Positions 25,347-33,516 are shown, numbered from the stretch's first letter. The stretch is 64,000 nt of DNA from Acidimicrobiales bacterium (GCA_022425325.1 JAKMFW010000083.1:1-64000); one strand, 5' to 3'. The notes: generated from the letters alone by a model not told the origin. A program made the numbers and translations.

Positions 25347-26074
25347 GACTCGATCTCCAGCGCTGCCACACCCTCGGCGACGGTGAAGCGACCTTCGTAC
25401 ATCGCCTTCCCGGTGATCACACCGGCAAGACGACGCCCTCCGACATCGATTTCGGCGAGCGCACGTAGGTCGGCGATGGTGCCGACACCACCGGACGCAA
25501 TGACGTCGACCGGTGTCGCCTCCACGACCTCACGAAGGCCCACCAGGTCGGGACCCTCAAGGGTTCCGTCGCGGGAGATGTCGGTGACGACGAACGCGTC
25601 GACGCCCGCATCGGCGAACGAGCGGGCCACGTCGAGCACGCTGCGACCGCTGCCGACGAGCCAACCATCGGTGGCGACCTCGCCGGCCTTCGCATCGAGA
25701 CCAACCGCCACCCGATGGTCGGCGGCGAGATCCCGGACGAAATCCGGATCGGCGAGGGCGGCGGTGCCGATCACGACCCGCTCCACGCCAGCATCGAAGA
25801 GGGCGAGCGCGGCATCCCGGTTGCGAACGCCGCCACCGGTCTGCACGGGGACGGGCACGGCCGCCGCAATGGCCGCAACGACGTCGTGGTTCTCCGGCAC
25901 GCCGGTGCGGGCCGCGTCGAGGTCGACGACGTGGATCCAGCCGGCTCCTGCGTCAGCGAAGGCGAGCGCTTGGGCGACAGGATCGTCGCCATAGACGGTC
26001 TCCTGGCCGTAGTCGCCCTGGTGGAGCCGGACGCACTTGCCGTTCCGGAGATCGATGGCGGGAAACAGGTCCAT
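25343..26074 (-). CDS. hisA: Phosphoribosylformimino-5-aminoimidazole carboxamide ribotide isomerase
   Basis: A 243-residue TIM barrel homologous to HisF. Catalytic Asp residues are in [13 protein letters not shown] and [14 protein letters not shown]. The ATG at 26074 follows hisH by 1 nt; an upstream in-frame extension is rejected as antisense-like sequence inside hisH. In actinobacteria a HisA homologue (PriA) also does the TrpF reaction, but a separate trpF exists here, so this is probably a histidine-only HisA. Confidence 0.95.
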   Translation of the reverse strand: MDLFPAIDLRNGKCVRLHQGDYGQETVYGDDPVAQALAFADAGAGWIHVVDLDAARTGVPENHDVVAAIAAAVPVPVQTGGGVRNRDAALALFDAGVERVVIGTAALADPDFVRDLAADHRVAVGLDAKAGEVATDGWLVGSGRSVLDVARSFADAGVDAFVVTDISRDGTLEGPDLVGLREVVEATPVDVIASGGVGTIADLRALAEIDVGGRRLAGVITGKAMYEGRFTVAEGVAALEIES

Positions 26075-26075
26075 G

Positions 26076-26696
26076 TCAGGCCTCTCGAGCCGCAGCGACG
26101 AAGTTCTCGAGGATCCGGAGACCGTTCCGCCCCGATTTCTCGGGATGAAACTGGCAGGCCCACACATGGTCGCGTCCGACCGCGGCCACGAGGTCGTCGC
26201 CGTACGCGCAGGTCGCCACCACGTCGGGTCCTGGCTCAGCGGCATACGAGTGCACGAAGTACACCCAGGCGTCGTCGGCCAGACCCTCGAACATCGGATG
26301 ATCGACAACCGTGCGGTCGATCATGTTCCACTGCATCTGCGGGCGCTTGACCGTGTCGGGAAGCGCAATGATGCGCTCGTCGAAGACACCGAGACCATCG
26401 ACGCCCGGCGATTCGTCGGATCCCGAGAACAGCACCTGCATCCCGACACAGATACCGAAGAACGGAACGCCCGCCGCGATTCGTTCGTGGGTGACCTTGT
26501 CGAGTCCGACGGAGCGGATCGCCTCGACACACGGGCCGAACGCTCCGACGCCGGGCAGCACGACACCGTCGGCCGCTGCGATGACGGCTGGGTCACGGGT
26601 CAGCACGGCGTTGGCGCCGGCCTGCGCGAACCCCTTGTGGGCCGAGTGCAGGTTGCCGATCCCGTAGTCCAGGATCGCGATCGTGGGTTCGCTCAC
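26076..26696 (-). CDS. hisH: Imidazole glycerol phosphate synthase glutaminase subunit
   Basis: A 206-residue class-I glutamine amidotransferase. The nucleophile Cys83 is in FFGICVGMQ, the His-Glu of the triad in CQFHPEKSG, and the start reads AILDYGIGNLHS as expected. It supplies ammonia to HisF. GTG start, 12 nt after hisB. Confidence 0.97.
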   Translation of the reverse strand: MSEPTIAILDYGIGNLHSAHKGFAQAGANAVLTRDPAVIAAADGVVLPGVGAFGPCVEAIRSVGLDKVTHERIAAGVPFFGICVGMQVLFSGSDESPGVDGLGVFDERIIALPDTVKRPQMQWNMIDRTVVDHPMFEGLADDAWVYFVHSYAAEPGPDVVATCAYGDDLVAAVGRDHVWACQFHPEKSGRNGLRILENFVAAAREA

Positions 26697-26708
26697 GACC
26701 CGCCCCGC

Positions 26709-27299
26709 TCAGAGGGTGCCCTTGGTGGAGGGCAGCGTGTCGCCTTCGACCCGCACGGCGTCGCGCAGCGCTCGGGCCACTCCCTTGAAGTTCGCCTCGA
26801 TGATGTGATGCGTGTTCTTCCCGCGCCGACATACGACGTGCAGGGTGATTCCGGACGACATCACGAAGGCGCGCCAGAACTCCTCGACCAGCTGAGGATC
26901 GAACGGCGGATCGCCGAGGATCTTCTCGCCTGGAAACTCGACCTCGTAGTGCAGGTAGGGACGACCAGAGAGGTCGAGCACGACCTCGACGGCGGCTTCG
27001 TCGAGCGGGACACAGTTCGATGCGAACCGGCGAACGCCTCGCTTGTCGCCCCAGGCCACCCGGAAGGTCTCCCCGAGCGCGATCCCGACGTCTTCGACCG
27101 TGTGGTGGGCGTCGATCTCGAGATCGCCCGTGGCGTGGACCTTGAGATCGAAGCCCCCGTGACGACCAAGCTGGTCAAGCATGTGGCTGAAGAAGGGCAG
27201 GCCGGTATCGATGTCGGTCTGACCGGAGCCATCGAGATCGAGCGCAATGTCGATCTCGGTCTCCTTGGTGGTGCGCTGGTTGGCAGCAGTACGGCTCAC
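26709..27299 (-). CDS. hisB: Imidazoleglycerol-phosphate dehydratase
   Basis: A 196-residue monofunctional HisB. The manganese-binding His motifs are in FFSHMLDQLGRHGGFDL, IDAHHTVEDVGIALGE and THHIIEANFK. There is no N-terminal phosphatase domain as in E. coli HisB, so histidinol phosphatase must come from another gene not in this window. The GTG start overlaps the hisC stop by 4 nt (GTGA). Confidence 0.97.
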   Translation of the reverse strand: MSRTAANQRTTKETEIDIALDLDGSGQTDIDTGLPFFSHMLDQLGRHGGFDLKVHATGDLEIDAHHTVEDVGIALGETFRVAWGDKRGVRRFASNCVPLDEAAVEVVLDLSGRPYLHYEVEFPGEKILGDPPFDPQLVEEFWRAFVMSSGITLHVVCRRGKNTHHIIEANFKGVARALRDAVRVEGDTLPSTKGTL

Positions 27300-28366
27300 G
27301 TGAGGACCTCCGTGAGAGCTTCGAGGAATCGGTCGTCTTCGTCGGGCGTGCCGATCGTGACGCGCAGACAGCCCTGAAGGCGGGGCCAACTGGCGCAGTT
27401 ACGCACGAGTACGGATCGGTCGACAAGACCCTGCCACACGTCGTCACCGGAGAGGTGCTGGGGTCGGAGGAGAACAAAATTCGAACCTGACGGCCACACG
27501 TCGACCGGCAGGTCGGCGAGACCGGCCAGCAGCCGCTCGCGCTCGTCGACCAGACGGGCGACCCGATCGTTCATGGCGTCGAGATGGTCGAGTGCGACCT
27601 CGCCGGCGATCTGGGTCATGGCGTCGAGGTGATACGGCAGGACGACCTTCTCGAGTTCGTCGATGACCCACGACGGGGCGAGGAGATAGCCGAGACGAAC
27701 GGCTGCCATCGCCCAGGTCTTGGAGTAGGTGCGACTGACGACGAGCGGGGTGTCGTCGCCGAGCAGCGTGACGGCAGAGAAGTCGGCGAACTGCCCGTAG
27801 GCCTCGTCGACGCAGAGCAGGCCGCCGTTCGCCGCCGTGAGTTCGAGCACCCGCCGGATCGATGCTTCCGGATCGACGACGCCGGTCGGGTTGTTGGGTG
27901 AGCAGAGAAACACCACGTCCGGTCGGTCTTCGACGATGACTCGCTCCACTTCGTCGAGATCGAGCGAGAAGTCGTCGTTGCGTTCGCCTTCGATCACTGC
28001 AGTACCGGTGATGCGGCTGAGATGACTGTGCAGCGCATAGGTCGGTTCGAAGACGGCGGCGCTGCGACCCGGACCGGCGAAGGTCAACAGCAGGGTCTGC
28101 AAGACCTCGTTGGAACCGTTGGCGGCGAAGACCTGCGAAGCGGAAAGGCCGTAGTTCGCGCCGATGCGCGAGCGGAGTTCGGATGCGCTGCGCTGCGGAT
28201 AGCGGTGCCAGGCGATCTCCGCGACACGCGCGGCGACGGCATCGGCGAAGCCTTCCGGTGGCGGCTCAGGACTTTCGTTGGTGTTGAGCCGGACATCGAC
28301 GTCGATCTGGGGCGAGTGGTAGCCCGCCATCAGCGCAACGGACTCTCGGGCCGTGGGCCGACTCAT
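27296..28366 (-). CDS. hisC: Histidinol-phosphate aminotransferase
   Basis: A 356-residue fold-type I PLP enzyme. Visible motifs are LNTNESPEPPP at the N-terminus, ANGSNEVLQ, SPNNPTG, VDEAYGQF, the PLP Lys in SRTYSKTWAMAAVRLGY, and a C-terminal Arg in GCLRVTIGT. It makes histidinol phosphate from imidazole acetol phosphate. Overlaps hisD and hisB by 4 nt each. Confidence 0.96.
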   Translation of the reverse strand: MSRPTARESVALMAGYHSPQIDVDVRLNTNESPEPPPEGFADAVAARVAEIAWHRYPQRSASELRSRIGANYGLSASQVFAANGSNEVLQTLLLTFAGPGRSAAVFEPTYALHSHLSRITGTAVIEGERNDDFSLDLDEVERVIVEDRPDVVFLCSPNNPTGVVDPEASIRRVLELTAANGGLLCVDEAYGQFADFSAVTLLGDDTPLVVSRTYSKTWAMAAVRLGYLLAPSWVIDELEKVVLPYHLDAMTQIAGEVALDHLDAMNDRVARLVDERERLLAGLADLPVDVWPSGSNFVLLRPQHLSGDDVWQGLVDRSVLVRNCASWPRLQGCLRVTIGTPDEDDRFLEALTEVLT

Positions 28367-29652
28367 CGTTCGGCTCCTCGACGCAGGCGGATCGAGGCGG
28401 CGTGAGCGTCGAGACCCTCAGCGCCGGCGAGTGCCTCGACGGCGTCGCCCATGGCCTCGAGACCCGCTTGTTCCACGAAGACGATGTGCACGTCCTTCAT
28501 GAAGTCGTGCACGGTCAGGGCACTCGCAAAGCGGGCGGTGCCGTTGGTGGGCAGCACATGGCTGGGCCCGGCGACATAGTCGCCAAGCGAGGCCGGCGCG
28601 TAGCGGCCACAGAACACCGCACCGGCGTTGCGCACCATGGCGACGAGTGCCTCATTGTCGGCTGTCTGGATCTCGAGATGCTCGGGCGCGATGAAATTAG
28701 AGACGGCCATGGCCTGCTCCGGCGAGTCGGTGACGACCACCATGCCGCTCGTGCTGAGGGTCGATTCGATCTCGGCACGACGCAGGGCGTCGGCGACGAG
28801 CCGCTCGATCGATGCCGTGACCTCGTCGGCGAATGCGTCGTTCCAGGTGATGAACCAGGCGAGGCCGTCGGGGCCGTGCTCGGCCTGCAAAATCACATCG
28901 ACGGCCGCGAAATCGGCCGGATCGGTGCCGTCGGCGACGACAACCACCTCGGATGGTCCGGCAAAGGACGACGGGACGCCGACCGTGCCTGCGACCTCCT
29001 GTTTGGCGAGCGCGACGTAGATGTTGCCTGGACCGACGATGACGTCGACGGGCCGAATCGACTCGGTGCCATGCGCGACTGCGCCGATCGCCTGCGCACC
29101 GCCGACCGACACGACCTCGTGAGCGCCTGCGATCTTCGCCGCAGCAAGCACGATGTCGGGGACCTTGCCGTCAGGGCCGGGAGGGACACACACGACGATC
29201 TGTTCAACGCCCGCCACCCGCGCCGGTACTGCGGTCATGAGCACGGTCGAGGGATAGACGGCCCGACCCCCGGGGACGTAGCAGGCGGCCCGCTCCACGG
29301 CGCGGTGCATGCCACGAATCGACACACCGGGCTGCTCCACCCGGACATCGGCCGGCATCTGGGCCTCGTGGTAGGCCGCGATCCGATCGGCGGCGAGTTC
29401 GAGGGCGGCTCGTACGTCGGGTTCGATGCGCTCCATGGCAGCCGCGAGTTCGGCATCAGCGACCACGAGGGAGTCGAGTTCGACACCGTCGAAGCGACTC
29501 GTGTACTCACGAACGGCGGCGTCGCCCCGCTCGGCCACCGTGGCGAGAATGTCCCGCACGACGTCGACGGGCCCGCCGGACGGCGTCTCGGGCCGCGGCA
29601 GGACGTCGCTCAGGTCACCGGTGAAACCTCGCAGGTCGATGCGTCGAAGCAC
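28363..29652 (-). CDS. hisD: Histidinol dehydrogenase
   Basis: A 429-residue zinc enzyme. Key segments: PGGRAVYPSTVLM, GGAQAIGAVAHGT, DVIVGPGNIYVALAK, GPSEVVVVAD, DVILQAEHGPDG, NFIAPEHLEI and GPSHVLPTNGTARF, the last containing catalytic and zinc-binding His. Normal length. It oxidises histidinol to histidine in two NAD-dependent steps. The GTG at 29652 follows a TAGCGT -10 box by 6 nt, making the hisDCBHAF mRNA leaderless. Confidence 0.97.
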   Translation of the reverse strand: MLRRIDLRGFTGDLSDVLPRPETPSGGPVDVVRDILATVAERGDAAVREYTSRFDGVELDSLVVADAELAAAMERIEPDVRAALELAADRIAAYHEAQMPADVRVEQPGVSIRGMHRAVERAACYVPGGRAVYPSTVLMTAVPARVAGVEQIVVCVPPGPDGKVPDIVLAAAKIAGAHEVVSVGGAQAIGAVAHGTESIRPVDVIVGPGNIYVALAKQEVAGTVGVPSSFAGPSEVVVVADGTDPADFAAVDVILQAEHGPDGLAWFITWNDAFADEVTASIERLVADALRRAEIESTLSTSGMVVVTDSPEQAMAVSNFIAPEHLEIQTADNEALVAMVRNAGAVFCGRYAPASLGDYVAGPSHVLPTNGTARFASALTVHDFMKDVHIVFVEQAGLEAMGDAVEALAGAEGLDAHAASIRLRRGAER

Positions 29653-29658
29653 CCGATC

Positions 29659-29664
29659 ACGCTA
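29659..29664 (-). promoter_or_regulatory. Leaderless promoter of the hisDCBHAF operon
   Basis: TAGCGT on the minus strand, 6 nt before the hisD GTG. Transcription from here starts at the first codon, leaving no leader for classic his attenuation. Confidence 0.55.
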
Positions 29665-29711
29665 TCGCCCGGGCTGTGCGGCCCCTGCGGGTTTCCCGGC
29701 ATGATGCACCC

Positions 29712-29903
29712 ATGGATTCCGACGCCGCCGAACTCTCCTCGATCACCACCGTGGTCTCCGACCTTGCCCTGCGGGTCGCCGGGGTCGCCGAGCGCCGCCA
29801 ACACGATCCTGATGATCCGATCGTTGCCCGCCTTCACGAGATCGAGCGCAGCCTGGTCACAGCGCAGCGACGCCTCCGCGACGTCGCCCGAGCACTCGAC
29901 TGA
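29712..29903 (+). CDS. Small acidic/helical hypothetical protein
   Basis: A 63-residue open frame from the ATG at 29712. The protein is predicted helical (SSITTVVSDLALRVAGVAER... IERSLVTAQRRLRDVARALD) with heptad-like spacing, so it may form a coiled coil. GC-rich third positions and a CATGAT box 6 nt before the ATG support it being real; short length and no recognised family argue caution. It sits between divergent hisD and the candidate small RNA, on the opposite strand to both. Confidence 0.5.
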   Translation: MDSDAAELSSITTVVSDLALRVAGVAERRQHDPDDPIVARLHEIERSLVTAQRRLRDVARALD

Positions 29904-29950
29904 GGCGGGCAAGTTCACGCCGCCGGGCCTCGGTCCGCGACGCCCTCGCC

Positions 29951-30051
29951 GAAAAGGAAAGCGGCCACCCCCGAAGAGGTGGCCGCCAGGCGACACAGGG
30001 CGGCGGATCCCTCGTGTCGCAGTGGGATCGAGCGGCGGGTGCTCGATCCGG
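29951..30051 (-). ncRNA. Candidate ~100-nt structured small RNA with intrinsic terminator
   Basis: On the minus strand, a TTCGCG -35-like box (30081-30086) is 17 bp from a TACAGT -10 box (30058-30063). Just downstream come three hairpins: GGATCGAGC/GCTCGATCC, 9 bp with loop ACCCGCC (30025-30049); GCGACAC/GTGTCGC plus GGG/CCC across a small bulge (29990-30020); and GCGGCCACC/GGTGGCCGC, 9 bp (29961-29986), followed by TTTCCTTTTC. No protein is encoded on this strand. The first two loops are C-rich, as in actinobacterial 6C-type sRNAs, but lack six consecutive C. The his operon has its own leaderless promoter, so this is more likely a separate RNA than a his leader. Confidence 0.55.
29961..29986 (-). 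terminator. Intrinsic terminator of the candidate sRNA
   Basis: A 9-bp perfect GC-rich stem with an 8-nt loop followed on the minus strand by TTTCCTTTTC (29960-29951). On the plus strand no T-run follows, so its direction is minus. Confidence 0.65.
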
Positions 30052-30057
30052 GTGGCG

Positions 30058-30086
30058 ACTGTAACAGAGCCGATTGCCTTCGCGAA
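30058..30086 (-). promoter_or_regulatory. Promoter of the candidate sRNA
   Basis: TTCGCG (-35-like) and TACAGT (-10) on the minus strand with an exact 17-bp spacer. The expected start, about 30051, falls at the foot of the first 9-bp hairpin. Confidence 0.5.
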
Positions 30087-30127
30087 CCGTCGCGGGCGAC
30101 GTTTCGCCGGCTCGATCGGACCGCAGT

Positions 30128-30140
30128 CGACGTCACGTCG
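30128..30140. promoter_or_regulatory. 13-bp palindrome between divergent sRNA and mshD promoters
   Basis: CGACGT-C-ACGTCG is a perfect inverted repeat, 42 bp from the sRNA -35-like box and 55 bp from the mshD -10 box. It could be an operator for either gene. No factor can be named. Confidence 0.35.
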
Positions 30141-30195
30141 GCAACGATGTTCCCGGTACCGAGCCGAGGGTCCAGAGCCTCCGCTGATCGCTCGC

Positions 30196-30201
30196 TAGCC
30201 T
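30196..30201 (+). promoter_or_regulatory. Leaderless -10 box of mshD-rlmN
   Basis: TAGCCT, 6 nt before the GTG at 30208. An ATG two nt earlier is followed at once by TGA and cannot be the start. Confidence 0.5.
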
Positions 30202-30207
30202 GACCAT

Positions 30208-30912
30208 GTGACCATCACCGTCGACGGGCCGCTTCCGGGCCCTTTCCGTTGGAGCATCGTCGTCTCGGAGCATCGAGATGGCTTTGCCCTCGACGACGCA
30301 CTCACGCACGCCCTGCGCGAGATCGACGATCACGAGAATGCCAATGGCCGGATCCAACTCTGGATCCGGCACGTCGACGACGAGGCCGACACGATCGCTG
30401 CAGCCCTCGGTTTTCGCCGATACCGAGACCTCTGGCAGCTGCGCTGTGCCTTGCCCAACCGCGACAGCGGTCTCGTCACCCGGGCGTTCACACCTGATGA
30501 TCTCGACGATTTCATCGCCGTCAACAACCGGGCGTTCCACTGGCACCCCGAGCAGGGTGGGCTCACCCGAGCGGCAGTCGAGGCCACCATGCAAGAACCG
30601 TGGTTCGACCCCGATGGGTTCCGCCTGCTGCACGAAGGCGACGAGCTCGTCGGATTCTGCTGGACCAAGGTCCATCGCGACACCGACCCCAATCTCGGTG
30701 AGATCTACGTCATCGCCATCGACCCGAGCCGTCACGGCAAGGGGCTGGGCAAACCGATGACGCTCGCCGGACTTGCCTGGCTCGCCGACCACGGCCTCGA
30801 GCACGGAATGCTGTACGTCGAGTCCGACAACGACCCGGCCAACGCGACCTACGCGACAATTGGGTTCTCGCGCCATCACACGGACCGGGCCTATGAACTG
30901 GAGCGCGCATGA
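30208..30912 (+). CDS. mshD: Mycothiol synthase-like GNAT acetyltransferase
   Basis: A 234-residue protein whose second half carries the MshD pattern: VNNRAFHWHPEQGG, EPWFDPDGF, LVGFCWTKVH, GEIYVIAIDPSRHGKGLG (acetyl-CoA loop) and MLYVESDNDPANATY. MshD acetylates cysteinyl-glucosaminyl-inositol to finish mycothiol, the main actinobacterial thiol (EC 2.3.1.189). Canonical MshD has two GNAT domains and about 300 residues; here the N-terminal domain is reduced to about 80 residues. The GTG at 30208 fits a TAGCCT box 6 nt upstream. Overlaps rlmN by 4 nt. Confidence 0.82.
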   Translation: MTITVDGPLPGPFRWSIVVSEHRDGFALDDALTHALREIDDHENANGRIQLWIRHVDDEADTIAAALGFRRYRDLWQLRCALPNRDSGLVTRAFTPDDLDDFIAVNNRAFHWHPEQGGLTRAAVEATMQEPWFDPDGFRLLHEGDELVGFCWTKVHRDTDPNLGEIYVIAIDPSRHGKGLGKPMTLAGLAWLADHGLEHGMLYVESDNDPANATYATIGFSRHHTDRAYELERA

Positions 30913-31982
30913 CCTCACTCGACGTCATCGGCCGTTCCCACCGCGAGGCGCCGGTGCTGCGGTACGACCCGAATCGGGACGAGCTCGCCGCCCTGCTCGA
31001 CGGCGAGCCCCGGTACCGGGTCGACCAGGTGTGGGCCGGCATCCACGAGCGGGGCGAGGAGATCGACGACCTCACCAACCTCCCCAAGGCGCTCCGGGCC
31101 CGCCTTACCGACGAACTCCCGCTCGCACTCACCCCCGAGGTCGAGTCAATCAGCGACGACGGCGCCACGGTCAAGTGGCTGTGGCGACTCCACGACGGAC
31201 ACAAGATCGAGACCGTGCTGATGCACTACGACGACCGCACGACCGTCTGCGTGTCGTCCCAGGCCGGCTGCGCGATGGCGTGCGGCTTCTGCGCCACCGG
31301 CCAGTCCGGCTTCGATCGCCACCTGTCCGTCGGCGAGATCGTCGAACAGATCGTCCGTGCCCGACGCCAATCGGCGCCTCGTCGCGTCTCGAACATCGTC
31401 TTCATGGGGATGGGCGAACCATTCGCCAACTACGACCGCACATGGGCTGCGGTCGAACGCATCAACAAGGACCTCGGTATCGGCGCTCGACACATCACGA
31501 TCTCGACCGTCGGTGTCGTTCCCGGGATCGAGCGACTCGCCGAGGAGGACCTTCCCGTCAACCTGGCCGTGTCGCTTCACGTCGCCAACGACCGGGATCG
31601 AGACGAACTCGTCCCCCTGAACAAGCGCTATCCCCTCGACCGTCTTCACGAAGCCTGCCGGCGCTACCTCGACGCCAAGAACCGGCGTCTCTCCTTCGAG
31701 TGGGCCCTGATCGACGGTGTCAACGACCGAGACTCCGATGTCGACGAACTCGCCGACTACGCCCGGTCACTGCGCGCCCACATCAACCTGATCCCCCTCA
31801 ACCCCACCCCGGGCTATCTCACCCGCGGGACCCCACTCGACCGGGTCTACGCCTTCCGCGATGCCCTCAACGACCGGGGCGCGAACGCCACCGTGCGACG
31901 CACGCGCGGTACCGAGATCGACGCTGCCTGCGGCCAGCTGCGAGCCAGCCGTCAGCTCGTCGATCCACCGAAAAGACGCTGA
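30909..31982 (+). CDS. rlmN: Dual-specificity RNA methyltransferase RlmN
   Basis: A 357-residue radical-SAM enzyme. The cluster motif CAMACGFC has Cys121, Cys125 and Cys128. GMGEPFANY, TISTVGVVPGI and LAVSLHVAND are typical of RlmN, which methylates C2 of A2503 in 23S rRNA and A37 in some tRNAs. The expected late Cys is seen in AACGQL near the C-terminus. ATG overlaps the mshD stop (ATGA), so it is co-transcribed with that gene. Confidence 0.96.
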   Translation: MTSLDVIGRSHREAPVLRYDPNRDELAALLDGEPRYRVDQVWAGIHERGEEIDDLTNLPKALRARLTDELPLALTPEVESISDDGATVKWLWRLHDGHKIETVLMHYDDRTTVCVSSQAGCAMACGFCATGQSGFDRHLSVGEIVEQIVRARRQSAPRRVSNIVFMGMGEPFANYDRTWAAVERINKDLGIGARHITISTVGVVPGIERLAEEDLPVNLAVSLHVANDRDRDELVPLNKRYPLDRLHEACRRYLDAKNRRLSFEWALIDGVNDRDSDVDELADYARSLRAHINLIPLNPTPGYLTRGTPLDRVYAFRDALNDRGANATVRRTRGTEIDAACGQLRASRQLVDPPKRR

Positions 31983-32028
31983 CCCGCCGGTGTGCGACTC
32001 GCCGCCCGCGAGCGCCCATACTGGAGCC

Positions 32029-32433
32029 ATGTCCGACCAAATCTGGGTCAACAACCGTCAACCACAAACGCTCTACATCGCGCAGGTCATCATGTACTTC
32101 CGCGGCGTCATGGCGATCCTGCTCGGCGGCGCCCTGTTCTCGCTCGGGAGCGTCAGCCTCTTCGGCTCCACGCTGCTCGGCGCCGTCTACACACTGCTCA
32201 TCACCGTCGGCGTGATCGCCGGCGCGTTCGGCATCGCCAACGAAAAGGCATGGGGCTACAAACTTGGCGTTGCGGCCGCAGCCGCACCACTTGCGCTTCG
32301 GGTCGTCGTGCTGTTCATCGCCGGACTCGAGGCCCTCACCTTCGACACCGTGGGACTTCTGTTCGACATCGCCCTGATTGCGCTGCTGCTTCATCCGATG
32401 AGCAGGGACTACCAGAAGGTCTGGTTCCGATGA
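32029..32433 (+). CDS. Four-helix membrane protein of unknown function
   Basis: A 134-residue protein with four hydrophobic segments: VIMYFRGVMAILLGGALFS, AVYTLLITVGVIAGAFGIA, AAAAPLALRVVVLFIAG and FDIALIALLLHP. The N-terminus is polar and the C-terminus ends in a short charged tail. No family recognised. It starts 46 nt after rlmN; GGAG lies just before the ATG. menG starts inside its stop codon (ATGA), so the two are translationally coupled, hinting at a membrane or quinone-related role. Confidence 0.75.
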   Translation: MSDQIWVNNRQPQTLYIAQVIMYFRGVMAILLGGALFSLGSVSLFGSTLLGAVYTLLITVGVIAGAFGIANEKAWGYKLGVAAAAAPLALRVVVLFIAGLEALTFDTVGLLFDIALIALLLHPMSRDYQKVWFR

Positions 32434-33155
32434 GCCCCTCCTCCCCCATTCTCGACGAGGGCGTCAACGTCGACCCGGACAATCTGCCGAGCGGCGAGGA
32501 GAAACGCCATCAGGTGCGGTCGCTGTTCGACACGATCGCTCCCCGCTACGACCTGGTGAACCGCATCATGTCGTTCGGCCTCGACGTCCGCTGGCGCAAG
32601 GCCTCGATGAAGAAACTGGCGGCGCCTGGAGGTTCGGTCGTCATCGATCTCGCCTGCGGAACGGGAGACTTCTGTCGCGAGATCGAGAAGGCCGGAATGG
32701 TGCCCGTCGGACTTGATCTCTCCATGGGCATGCTCGCCGCCGCCCGCACCGGAGCACCGCTGGCGCACGCCGACATCCTCGCCATGCCCCTTGCGGACGG
32801 TTCGGTCGACGGCGCCACGTGCGGCTTCGCGCTCCGCAACCTGATCGAATTGCCAGGCTTCTTCGACGAGGTCGCTCGCGTCGTGCGTCCAGGCGGACGG
32901 ATTGCATTTCTGGATGCCTCACCGCCCGAGAACCCGATCCTGCGGTTCGGACACGGCATCTACTTCAATCGAATCGTCCCGGTCATCGGCGGCCTGCTGA
33001 GCGAGGGTCGGGCCTACAAGTATCTCCCGAAGTCGGTCGCCTATCTGCCGCCCTGGCCCGAGCTGCGCGCCCAGCTCGAAGCGGCAGGGTTCGTCGACAT
33101 CGAACGCAAGGTGTTCACCGGCGCTCACCTCTTCACGGCGACCCGGGGCGGCTGA
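32430..33155 (+). CDS. menG: Demethylmenaquinone methyltransferase
   Basis: A 241-residue class-I SAM methyltransferase of the UbiE/MenG family: LFDTIAPRYDLVNRIMSFG near residue 30, SAM motif I VIDLACGTGDFC, GLDLSMGML, and GFALRNLIELP. It makes the last methylation of menaquinone (EC 2.1.1.163). Start overlaps the upstream membrane gene by 4 nt; the VOC gene begins on its last base. menA, the preceding enzyme of the pathway, is the convergent gene 400 bp further on. Confidence 0.94.
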   Translation: MSPSSPILDEGVNVDPDNLPSGEEKRHQVRSLFDTIAPRYDLVNRIMSFGLDVRWRKASMKKLAAPGGSVVIDLACGTGDFCREIEKAGMVPVGLDLSMGMLAAARTGAPLAHADILAMPLADGSVDGATCGFALRNLIELPGFFDEVARVVRPGGRIAFLDASPPENPILRFGHGIYFNRIVPVIGGLLSEGRAYKYLPKSVAYLPPWPELRAQLEAAGFVDIERKVFTGAHLFTATRGG

Positions 33156-33505
33156 TGGTCGGCAAGGCACTCCACCATGTCTCACTCAACGTCACCGACG
33201 TTCGAGCGTGTGTGGCGTTCTACGAAGCGATGGGGTTCCGTGAGATCGACCGCCCCGAACTCGGCTTCGACGGCGCGTGGATGCGCATCGGCGACGACGG
33301 TGAGCTCCACCTCCTCGGCTTTCCACCACCGGAGGCGGTCGGTCAACACTTCGCTGTCCACGTCGACGATCTCGACGAGGCGCTGAGCGCTCTCGCCGCC
33401 AACGACATCACCCCCGACCGCACCAGCGAGATCGACGGCATCTGCCGCCAGGCCTTTCTCACCGACCCTGCTGGAAATCAGGTCGAACTCAACCAGCCCC
33501 TCTAA
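33155..33505 (+). CDS. Glyoxalase/VOC-superfamily protein
   Basis: A 116-residue protein of one VOC module pair: LHHVSLNVTDVRACVAFYEAMGF, then AVHVDDLDEALSAL and DPAGNQVELNQ. Potential metal ligands are the first His and the Glu near the end. Function unspecified: VOC proteins include lyases, dioxygenases and resistance proteins. Its ATG shares one base with the menG stop (TGATG), so it is the last gene of mshD-rlmN-membrane protein-menG-VOC. Confidence 0.85.
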   Translation: MVGKALHHVSLNVTDVRACVAFYEAMGFREIDRPELGFDGAWMRIGDDGELHLLGFPPPEAVGQHFAVHVDDLDEALSALAANDITPDRTSEIDGICRQAFLTDPAGNQVELNQPL

Positions 33506-33516
33506 GCGGCCGAATC

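Noticed and set aside
26709-27299. Bifunctional HisB (phosphatase-dehydratase)
   Set aside because: The open upstream extension has no HAD phosphatase motifs; overlap with hisC fixes the start at 27299.
29951-30051. his operon attenuator or T-box leader
   Set aside because: hisD has its own TAGCGT -10 box 6 nt before its GTG, the hairpins end about 300 nt upstream of hisD, and no His-codon-rich leader peptide is seen. A separate sRNA fits better.
29951-30051. Firm assignment to the 6C RNA family
   Set aside because: The loops are C-rich but read ACCCGCC and ATCCGCCG, not runs of six C; only the general layout is similar.
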